From IMG/VR virus record IMGVR_UViG_3300030109_004766, positions 1-32,701 of that record: a stretch of 32,701 nt of DNA; one strand, given 5' to 3'. Numbering within the stretch: position 1 is the first letter of the stretch; every line of letters starts with the position of its first letter. The position numbers were made by a program, and so were the translations under genes. Below, piece after piece: positions 26,946 through 32,701 of this stretch. The DNA comes from a virus. Below the pieces are notes generated by a model that saw only the letters and a list, made by a program, of their open reading frames with translations, made no database searches and was not told the origin of the DNA.

Positions 26946-27452
26946 CTACAATGTGATTTCGTATTGCTTACTTTTCCAAGATTCAGAAAGCTTAGCTTTC
27001 ACTGAAGTATTACCCTTCAATTCCGGTACCGATTTTAGCACACGAGACTGCCAAGACATGTATTTTTCGCCTTCCCAAGGAGAGGGAACAACAAAGACAT
27101 TGCTGGCTGCAATGTTTTGCGCCTCGATCGGATCTTCAATCTCTGCATCCGAAGCATCGTCCCGAAGGATAGACTTCGGCGGAAACCAACCAACACGAAC
27201 CTCATCATAAACCCAACCGATTGGCATCCAATCATAAGGTGTACGGTGCTCAACATAACCACTCACATATTCCACACCGTTCTTGGTCATCAAAGTACCT
27301 GACCAATCTTCTGAATCAGCCGTCGCGCTCAAAATACTAACGACCATGGCCTCTTCATATTGGCCAATCAAATTCTTTCTGAATACGCGGTCACCTACAT
27401 TTAGACGCGGGATACCGGTAAGGGTGGAGTAAAACTTCTTATCCTCTGACAT
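26946..27452 (-). CDS. Small head/tail-joining candidate
   Basis: The 168-aa product has a beta-rich N-terminal part (IPRLNVGDRVFRKNLIGQ, MVVSILSATADSEDW) and WYD-type residues near the middle (VYDEVRVGWFPPKSILR). Its C-terminus has a PSPWEGEKYMSWQSRVLKSV stretch followed by PELKG and LSESWK. W-x-x-R...P-x-L...L-S-x-x-W is a pattern I recall from small phage proteins, function not known to me. AGAGG lies about 7 bases before the ATG. It lies between the adaptor candidate and the propeller protein, 13 bases from the latter, so a connector role is plausible but unproved. Confidence 0.72.
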   Translation of the reverse strand: MSEDKKFYSTLTGIPRLNVGDRVFRKNLIGQYEEAMVVSILSATADSEDWSGTLMTKNGVEYVSGYVEHRTPYDWMPIGWVYDEVRVGWFPPKSILRDDASDAEIEDPIEAQNIAASNVFVVPSPWEGEKYMSWQSRVLKSVPELKGNTSVKAKLSESWKSKQYEITL

Positions 27453-27473
27453 GAACTACCTCTCTTGTTGTTC

Positions 27474-27488
27474 TTCCCACTACGGGAA
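27474..27488. repeat. Small inverted repeat between the adaptor and 168-aa genes
   Basis: TTCCC and GGGAA arms (5 bases) flank a 5-base loop in the 49-base spacer. There is no following T-run, so a rho-independent terminator is not supported. It could be an mRNA-processing or ribosome-access hairpin just upstream of the AGAGG site of the 168-aa gene. Confidence 0.3.
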
Positions 27489-27501
27489 CCAAACCAATTG
27501 A

Positions 27502-29475
27502 TTAATCATCTAACGCAGTCGACCCATAATTACCATAGCGGTTACGAGCACTGTAACCAGTAATTGAAGTCGGCTCGACAATACCACCTGTGTTTGCATA
27601 ACGCTCTCTAAAACCTCGAACAAGATCTTGATAACGACTCAAATGAGCCTGGGCACTTGCTTGGTCATTACCGTCGTCTAAACTAACATAATACAAGGCT
27701 AGTTCGAGTAACGCAGGTACCGCATCACGTTGAATCGGGGCGGTATCTTGGTCATGAATGTATTTACGCGGTAGGCGCAAAACACGAAAATCCAACTCGT
27801 ACCGAGCATCTTGATGCGGAAAAGCCTTCCAAGCATAGTAACCTGTACTGTGTTTCAACGGTCGTTGGTAATCAAATAGCTGCGAACCATTTATCATTAG
27901 TCGGCCCGCTCCTTCACCTTCTTGATAAAAATAGGAGAAATTAATGTCGTTATTATTAATATCCTCGAGCAGACTCTTCCTTGGTACTCCTAAAGTTGCA
28001 TGGGTTGGACCCGCCGTCCAAAACTTAGACCCGTCGGAGAAAACAGTATCAGACGCAAAATCATACGAAGAATCCGCTTCAGCTAAAAGATAGAAACGTT
28101 CATTTGTCTCAATAGAATGCCTCCCTTGCTTTCGTGTCTCAGTCATATCTTTCGGCTCAATATACGCGACATAATAACGTATACGATAACCTGAATGACC
28201 CGACCTCTTTTGTAGTGCGTCAAAGACATTACCGAAGCCAAGCATCACATCAATATTAGACGCACTAAGAGTAAACGTACCTTCACCTGGCGTTGACGGC
28301 GATGAATTATCAATAATTGTAACTGGGGAAGGCGCACTCTCCCAAATAGGATCGTTGATTCCCGTATACAAATTATCCCTACTCCCTCCCCCTAGATTTA
28401 CCGCTTTGTGATAGTCACTACCCACAGTTTCGTCATAGTAACCATACTTATCATGGCCGTGGGCGGGAATTGAGGCCGCAACAGAATTCATTGCCCACGC
28501 GACACCAAGTTTAGCATTATCGTATTCCTCGCTTCGACCAGGCATGGACATGGGTGACTGCTGCCATTCCTCGTCTCTTCGACCCCAAACATACGTATAC
28601 CTAAATGCGTAAACACCGCGCTTTAATCCACTAGGATTCCACGCCACAGCGTCTGACGCCTCACTATCGGCTCCTTCTACAGACCCACCAGCCTCCCTAA
28701 CATTTTCCATAGACTTACGGGCGTCTAAACGAGTAATGGTCGGTGGAAGAGTCGGGGCGGGTAAATTAAAATGACGACCACGCCAGCAACGATAAGGTCT
28801 GCCCTTTGAGTCGCCCTGAAAATCAATCATACTTTGTCGATGAGCACCCGCAGTATCAATCTTCCATACTTGTTGACGAGTACTATCGTACACGGCTGCG
28901 GGCTCTAAAACCTCGATTACATCATCCGAAACAAAAAACTCAGGTTGATGAATTCTGAACGTGTAAGCACTTTGAATCGAGTTTACCAAAGTGGGTAAAG
29001 GTCGATCTAAGCTTACTACATACTGAGTGCTCGAATCGCCTGAGGTCGGAGCGTATGTATCTGTAAACCACTCCCTCGATTGACGACGAATTACCGTTCC
29101 ATCTGGAGCAGTTAACTCCAAATGCATAATCCCGTCCCACTCACCAGTGACCTTAGGTTTCCACGAAGTTGTGCTTGAAGATTCTGCAATGCCTACAATC
29201 GATGACGTAAATGACGAATCAATAAAGCGGAGCAGTATTTTGTCGTTACCATAGGATAATGCTTTAGCACCAACACCCTCATCCGTACTAACGACATCAG
29301 GGCGCAAAACAATATGCTCTTCATCCGGAACCAAAGCCTCAGGTACATCACCTGATAAACGATCTAAAGCTAGATTCAAACAAGAACGAATTCTATTATT
29401 TAGTGTTTCACCCGTCGAGTCCCACGAACGAAGAGCAAACAAACGGTCACGCAAAGAACCTAAAGAAACGTCCAC
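27502..29475 (-). CDS. Adaptor (head-to-tail connector) candidate with a large insertion
   Basis: The 657-aa product starts at a GTG with GGAGGT just upstream (spacing only 3-4 bases). N-terminal ~55 residues (LRDRLFALRSW, LNNRIRSCLNLALDRLSGDV) and C-terminal ~50 residues (AVPALLELALYYVSL, AQAHLSRYQDLVRGFRERY) are helical, and resemble the helices that pack together in tail adaptors of short-tailed phages (T7 gp11/P22 gp4 type). Between them lie about 500 mostly beta-type, Trp/Tyr/Arg-rich residues, far longer than in those adaptors (~170-200 aa). If correct, the protein is an adaptor carrying a large surface domain. It is the first gene after the capsid and decoration genes, which fits. Sequence family not recognised; call rests on helix placement and order. 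Confidence 0.72.
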   Translation of the reverse strand: MDVSLGSLRDRLFALRSWDSTGETLNNRIRSCLNLALDRLSGDVPEALVPDEEHIVLRPDVVSTDEGVGAKALSYGNDKILLRFIDSSFTSSIVGIAESSSTTSWKPKVTGEWDGIMHLELTAPDGTVIRRQSREWFTDTYAPTSGDSSTQYVVSLDRPLPTLVNSIQSAYTFRIHQPEFFVSDDVIEVLEPAAVYDSTRQQVWKIDTAGAHRQSMIDFQGDSKGRPYRCWRGRHFNLPAPTLPPTITRLDARKSMENVREAGGSVEGADSEASDAVAWNPSGLKRGVYAFRYTYVWGRRDEEWQQSPMSMPGRSEEYDNAKLGVAWAMNSVAASIPAHGHDKYGYYDETVGSDYHKAVNLGGGSRDNLYTGINDPIWESAPSPVTIIDNSSPSTPGEGTFTLSASNIDVMLGFGNVFDALQKRSGHSGYRIRYYVAYIEPKDMTETRKQGRHSIETNERFYLLAEADSSYDFASDTVFSDGSKFWTAGPTHATLGVPRKSLLEDINNNDINFSYFYQEGEGAGRLMINGSQLFDYQRPLKHSTGYYAWKAFPHQDARYELDFRVLRLPRKYIHDQDTAPIQRDAVPALLELALYYVSLDDGNDQASAQAHLSRYQDLVRGFRERYANTGGIVEPTSITGYSARNRYGNYGSTALDD

Positions 29476-29493
29476 AGGACCTCCAAAAGACGA

Positions 29494-29523
29494 AGGGGGC
29501 GGAGCCCGAAAGCCACGCCCCCT
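29494..29523 (-). terminator. GC-rich hairpin between decoration and adaptor genes
   Basis: Read on the minus strand, AGGGGGCG and CGCCCCCT form an 8-base-pair G-C-rich stem with a 14-base loop, 22 bases after the stop of the decoration gene. It is followed by TCGTCTTTT, a short U-rich tail, then directly the GGAGG site of the adaptor gene. It is a good candidate for a partial terminator that keeps capsid and decoration mRNA more abundant than tail mRNA. Confidence 0.65.
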
Positions 29524-29545
29524 AAGTGTATCACGTAGTCAGATG

Positions 29546-30070
29546 CTACGGCAGACGAATCCTGGCGCGGATCGTTCCAGAAACCGGAGTACCGGTTGCG
29601 GAAAGAGCCTTACCAATCAACGTTCCTGCAACAGTGCTATCATCTACTTGACCACCAGTGTGCGTATCAATGAACAAACCGGCAGTAACACCTGCAGCGG
29701 CGTTAACGACGGCTTCACCGTCGCAAACAATCCAACCGTAGGAGTTTTCTGCGATTGCATTTTGCGCGACACCAACGACATCAAGGCTATTGTCACCAGC
29801 AGCATCAGACGGAGCGACCTCATAGGAGGCTGTAGCCGTATCTGCTGTCTTAACAATAGCACAGTCGTAAATGACCAATGCAGTTGTTGCCTTCACAAAG
29901 ATCCATGTTCGGTCTCCCTTCAAGCCCAACGCAGTACCGTCAGTATGCTCGGAAGCTTCAACTTCATCGGCTGACTGTGTGCGGATTGTACCCACTGGGT
30001 ATTGTTCCGTTGTATAAGTCGCTGAAAAAGCGGTCCCACCAAGTTCTGCATCTTTAAATGTACCAGACAT
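29546..30070 (-). CDS. Capsid decoration/cement protein candidate
   Basis: The 174-aa product (MSGTFKDAELGGTAFSATY) is small, beta-rich and Ala/Gly/Thr-rich. Strands such as RTWIFVKATTAL, VVGVAQNAIAENSYGWIVCDG and GTLIGKALSATGTPVSGTI recall DUF2190-type head decoration proteins, which follow the major capsid gene in many phages. The start at 30070 is chosen because AAGGAGGT sits 5 bases upstream, whereas a longer frame from 30106 would overlap the capsid gene and lack a ribosome site. That site overlaps the capsid stop codon, suggesting coupled, high expression. Its gene is followed by the 29494-29523 hairpin. Function is inferred from position and composition. Confidence 0.78.
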   Translation of the reverse strand: MSGTFKDAELGGTAFSATYTTEQYPVGTIRTQSADEVEASEHTDGTALGLKGDRTWIFVKATTALVIYDCAIVKTADTATASYEVAPSDAAGDNSLDVVGVAQNAIAENSYGWIVCDGEAVVNAAAGVTAGLFIDTHTGGQVDDSTVAGTLIGKALSATGTPVSGTIRARIRLP

Positions 30071-30075
30071 AATGT

Positions 30076-30083
30076 ACCTCCTT
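30076..30083 (-). promoter_or_regulatory. Strong ribosome binding site that sets the decoration protein start
   Basis: The minus strand reads AAGGAGGT then ACATT and ATG. This is the closest match to the Shine-Dalgarno consensus in the window and its first bases overlap the TAA stop of the capsid gene. It decides the start at 30070 and implies a high translation rate. Confidence 0.85.
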
Positions 30084-31134
30084 AAATCGCGCCGCCGGAA
30101 ACACAACCCTGAGCCGGAAGCTTAGTGCAGATCATGTTGCCTTGCATTGCAAAGATAGCGGTTACCACGTCCTGATCTCCAACCCGTTCCTTGAATTCCG
30201 AGATGTTCGGGGCTTCAAGCATTGGGAATTCAATGTAGTCCGTGTTGAGCATGTAAGTGACACCGTCAGCAGCGACACCCGAGAAAGCAGAAGAATCTGT
30301 GCGATCCAAGTCGATAGACGAGGTAACAGCAGCAAGACCAAGGGAAAGACCCAGGGTGTTGCTCTTGTCAATCTTATCATCAACGAGAGTCACGCGGACG
30401 TTCTGGCTACGCTCATCTTCGAAGTTAGTGAAGGTATCATCGTCCATGATCACAAGATCAGGACCCTTACCAACACCACCTGCGTAGTGAGCACACTTAC
30501 GATACGTCTTCCGAAGTTGAGACATACCCTCACCAGACCAAGAACCAATGTCATTGTACTGGTTGAAGTGGAAGTAGCTTGTGCTTGTTGTCACGTTTTG
30601 TACAGCAACAGAACGAGAAGCACTGAAGCCGAGAAGACCATTGGTCACGCCGGTTCCAATACCTGATGTGTGCTGTCCGTTAAGAGACAAAAGCCCAAGA
30701 AGCTCTGACGTGTTGAAAGCAAGTCCGCGACTCACACCAGTGAGAAGAAACTTGTTCATGTCAGCCTTAGCAGCTTCCATTGCGGTCTGAGGATATTCTT
30801 CGATCAATCGAATAACAGCCAACTTGCCGCTGTTTTGGTTCAACTCTCGCTTAGGAATGTTGATGGCCATAACCATACGGTGTGGCTCAACCTCAAACTT
30901 ACGAATTTGTTGACGCCGGGTCATGTTCAGTAGCTCATCGCCCACATAAACACCAACACCACGAGCAGGGGCACCACCGGAGAAGGAACGTTCAATCTTC
31001 GTTCCGCCTTCCATGGGCATCCGAGCCTTGGAGTTAAGTGCTTCGAACAACTCATTGCTACGAACAAACGAATTTACAAGAGGTCCACGGAGGTCCGCGA
31101 ACGTAGTATTCAGTAGTTCTGTACTGATAGTCAT
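30082..31134 (-). CDS. Major capsid protein (HK97-fold family likely)
   Basis: The 350-aa product begins MTISTELLNTTFADLRGPLV. It has an ARMPMEGGTKIERSF strand near residue 37, a helical spine-like region (about 95-135, RLIEEYPQTAMEAAKADMNKF), a VIMDDDTFTNFEDERSQNV segment (about 230-248) and a TAIFAMQGNMICTKLPAQG ending. These features and the length fit major capsid proteins of HK97-like phages, where the C-terminal strand often ends with a G-N/Q-L/M-V/I-C/...-P/..-G run. It has only a weak ribosome site (GTGAGA) and opens the minus-strand operon. No protease or scaffold is visible nearby; a scaffold may lie elsewhere. I regard the call as good but not checked by search. Confidence 0.85.
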   Translation of the reverse strand: MTISTELLNTTFADLRGPLVNSFVRSNELFEALNSKARMPMEGGTKIERSFSGGAPARGVGVYVGDELLNMTRRQQIRKFEVEPHRMVMAINIPKRELNQNSGKLAVIRLIEEYPQTAMEAAKADMNKFLLTGVSRGLAFNTSELLGLLSLNGQHTSGIGTGVTNGLLGFSASRSVAVQNVTTSTSYFHFNQYNDIGSWSGEGMSQLRKTYRKCAHYAGGVGKGPDLVIMDDDTFTNFEDERSQNVRVTLVDDKIDKSNTLGLSLGLAAVTSSIDLDRTDSSAFSGVAADGVTYMLNTDYIEFPMLEAPNISEFKERVGDQDVVTAIFAMQGNMICTKLPAQGCVSGGAI

Positions 31135-31233
31135 TTTGTTCTCACTATAAATTTATTAGGAAAAAAACACTTGTCGCCTGCCCGCGATGCATAAGCTGGA
31201 CCAAAAGGCTACCCAGCACATCAATTTGGGTGC

Positions 31234-31255
31234 TGTGTATTGTATACAACACATA
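31234..31255. promoter_or_regulatory. Imperfect 22-base palindrome with perfect 10-base core, operator candidate
   Basis: The core TTGTATACAA (31240-31249) is a perfect palindrome; flanking TGTGTA and CACATA extend it with 4 of 6 matches per arm. A symmetric site in the middle of a divergent promoter region is the classic position for a dimeric repressor or activator. No regulator gene is in the window to pair with it. Confidence 0.45.
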
Positions 31256-31269
31256 CTTTATATGTGCAA
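31241..31269 (-). promoter_or_regulatory. Weak candidate promoter for the capsid operon
   Basis: Minus strand: TTGCAC (31269-31264), 17-base spacer, TATACA (31246-31241). The matches to sigma-70 boxes are 3 and 4 of 6, so this is suggestive only. The -10 box lies inside the palindrome. A better -35 (TTGACA, 31292-31287) has no -10 box at the right distance. Phage-type or host-specific promoters could be used instead. Confidence 0.3.
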
Positions 31270-31356
31270 GTATGATACTTTTGCAGTGTCAAGATTTTTT
31301 CGTCCTGTTCAGCACACGTAATGCTGCGTACCCAACATCATGATACCATTGTGGAT

Positions 31357-32701
31357 ATGACAACAAATACAGTAAGAAAACGTAAACGCAAAAATGTAGA
31401 GGTCGGCGGAGCAGAGTTTGCTACTGCACCAGGTATCCATGACGGCAAAGTAAAAGCTTTGTTTTCGACCCCAGATGCTTTTGTGTCCATGTGTCAGATC
31501 GTCAGAGAAGACGAGTCAACTGGATTCATGGAACCCACACATACGCAGAAGAAACTGCTGAAAGCATACGATGAGAACCGCTGGCTGATGGTAAACAAAT
31601 TCCGTCAGGCAAAGATCACAACTGTTTCGGTTATGTTGCTGCTGCGAGATTGTATGTATCTCAGCGGCGTCAAAGGACTGCTGATTGCAGAGCGTCAAGA
31701 CACCGCAGAAGACATCTTTGAGCGAATACTGTTTGCCTATAACAGACTACCAAAAGATGTACGTATGCCCCTCACGCCAGGAAAAAAGGCCGGGGCAACG
31801 CAAATGCAGTTTATTCATGGTGGTGGAATTAAGGTCCTGACGGCTGGTGGACGATCACCTGCTATCGGTCGATCCATTGATAGACTGGTCATCACAGAGT
31901 TTGGTGAAGCCCAATGGCAACGCAAAGCAGCCATCAACATCTTCCCCACAGTAAACAAACGGCCCAACGCGAAAGTTATTCTGGAGTCTACCCCCGGTAG
32001 AGCCGGATCTCACCATGAACAAATGTGGCGCTCTGCTCTCGAAGGCTCGAGTAGATTCCATCCATTGTTCCTCGAATGGTGGGAAGACGAAAGTTGCCAG
32101 GAAAAAGACGATAGCTTCAAACCGTCTACAACTGAAATCGAATACATGGAACGCCACGACGGGATGAACCTCCACAACTTAGCGTTTCGTCGTCGCGGAC
32201 TAAACACTGAGTTTGTTGGAGACTCACGACTATTCTCGTGTAAGTACCCCTCAGACGCTTACGATGGCTGGTTAGGCACAACGAATCCAGTCATGCCTGC
32301 TGAGATACTTAAACCTCTACTCGAAAAAGCAGACATCGAACCAACGCTTGGACCATTTGCGTGTCACGAATTCGAACCACCAAAACCAGGGCATCAATAC
32401 CTGGTCACGGCTGACCCCGCAGGCTTCGGTAGTACAGGTGATAAATCCGCACTAACTGTATGGGATGCCACAGATTGGAAAGAGATTGCTTTTTGGGAAG
32501 ACCGTGAATCACCTGACCGGTTCGCACAACGACTTCAGATCGTACAAAAACGATACCTGGGCGCACTACTGGCAGTTGAGTCAAACGCTACAGCATGTAT
32601 CGCGATCCTAAAAGATCAAGGAACAAGAAACCTACTCTGGACCGATAGCAATCACCCTGGTTGGTATGCAACACAAAAGAGACTACAAGAATCAGAGGCT
32701 C
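31357..32701 (+). CDS. terL: Terminase large subunit (C-terminus cut off by window edge)
   Basis: This DNA-packaging motor subunit is visible for 448 residues. The ATPase part has VNKFRQAKITT (residues 79-89) at the Walker A position, where the usual Gly is Lys, and a Walker B-like LVITEFGEA with E181 preceded by Thr rather than Asp, a variant seen in some terminases. A coupling-type LESTPGRAG motif follows. The nuclease part starts with TADPAGFGSTGDKSAL (D353, and D362), and AVESN with E408, matching RNase H-like terminase nucleases; the last acidic residue lies outside. The chosen ATG at 31357 gives MTTNTVRKRKRK; an in-frame ATG at 31321 and GTG at 31351 are alternatives, and none has a strong ribosome site. 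The gene points away from the capsid operon. Confidence 0.93.
   Translation, partial: MTTNTVRKRKRKNVEVGGAEFATAPGIHDGKVKALFSTPDAFVSMCQIVREDESTGFMEPTHTQKKLLKAYDENRWLMVNKFRQAKITTVSVMLLLRDCMYLSGVKGLLIAERQDTAEDIFERILFAYNRLPKDVRMPLTPGKKAGATQMQFIHGGGIKVLTAGGRSPAIGRSIDRLVITEFGEAQWQRKAAINIFPTVNKRPNAKVILESTPGRAGSHHEQMWRSALEGSSRFHPLFLEWWEDESCQEKDDSFKPSTTEIEYMERHDGMNLHNLAFRRRGLNTEFVGDSRLFSCKYPSDAYDGWLGTTNPVMPAEILKPLLEKADIEPTLGPFACHEFEPPKPGHQYLVTADPAGFGSTGDKSALTVWDATDWKEIAFWEDRESPDRFAQRLQIVQKRYLGALLAVESNATACIAILKDQGTRNLLWTDSNHPGWYATQKRLQESEA

Larger units (their letters stand above)
31135..31356. promoter_or_regulatory. Divergent control region between terminase and capsid genes
   Basis: This 222-base spacer is the longest non-coding stretch in the window and separates the plus-strand terminase from the minus-strand capsid operon. 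It contains the palindrome at 31240-31249, a candidate minus-strand promoter overlapping it, a CAGCAC/GTGCTG inverted repeat (31214-31219 and 31230-31235) and an AT-rich leader before the capsid gene. No tRNA or open frame of note is seen. A plus-strand promoter for terminase is not clear; TATGAT at 31271-31276 lacks a good partner. Confidence 0.6.

Noticed and set aside
30071-30106. Upstream extension of the decoration gene
   Set aside because: The AAGGAGGT site lies inside the extension and directs the start at 30070.
31214-31235. CAGCAC/GTGCTG inverted repeat as a terminator
   Set aside because: Only 6 pairs, 10-base loop and no T-run on either strand; not downstream of a gene end.
31516-32207. 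Minus-strand open frames opposite the terminase
   Set aside because: Antisense to clear terminase motifs; products look random and lack ribosome sites.
1-32701. CRISPR array, tRNA, integrase, insertion sequence or attachment site
   Set aside because: No regularly spaced repeats, cloverleaf-like sequence, recombinase motif or transposase frame was seen on either strand.

Overview
This window is a stretch of a tailed double-stranded DNA bacteriophage genome, or a closely related prophage or metagenomic viral contig. Evidence: a large terminase subunit, an HK97-fold-like major capsid protein, a capsid decoration protein, a run of tail and internal-virion proteins, repetitive tail fibres and a lysis-like cluster, with no cellular metabolic genes. 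A short tail (podovirus) is the best guess: no tape measure, tail-tube or sheath gene is visible, while there is an adaptor/propeller pair and a set of ejection-type proteins (one small Ala/Gly-rich membrane protein, several large helical ones, one giant one). Fibre motifs such as GNVGVGTTAPS and KVND/NING repeats are, from memory, common in aquatic phages. The host cannot be named. Most genes have Shine-Dalgarno-like sites, and no integrase or replication gene lies in the window.

Layout. Everything from 1 to 31134 is read on the minus strand, so gene order runs from high to low coordinates. Head: major capsid protein (31134-30082), decoration protein (30070-29546), then a GC-rich hairpin that may be a partial terminator (29523-29494). 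Tail/neck: 657-aa adaptor candidate, 168-aa protein, 827-aa propeller-like tail protein, and 810-aa and 370-aa structural proteins. Internal virion block: 258, 940, 119, 411 and 2774 aa. Fibre block: 143-aa protein, 855-aa fibre and 384-aa Asp-box propeller. Accessory block: four related ~120-aa beta-rich proteins arranged as two pairs around a 67-aa holin-like protein. Lysis-like block: four genes chained by ATGA overlaps, the last cut off by the left edge. On the plus strand only the terminase (31357 to the right edge, truncated) is convincing. The 222-bp divergent spacer between terminase and capsid genes is the only sizeable non-coding region and holds a 10-bp perfect palindrome overlapping a weak candidate promoter.

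Main points of interest. (1) The 2774-aa virion protein carries an HEFIH zincin motif with a plausible third ligand and, about 200 residues later, a GNAT acetyltransferase-like acetyl-CoA motif; it looks like a 'polyvalent' ejected effector protein. (2) The four-paralogue array looks like a duplicated two-gene module with a holin-like gene between the copies. (3) The terminase is divergent from the capsid gene and no portal is visible next to the capsid gene. Functions of most tail and internal proteins are inferred from order, size and composition; no database search was possible.
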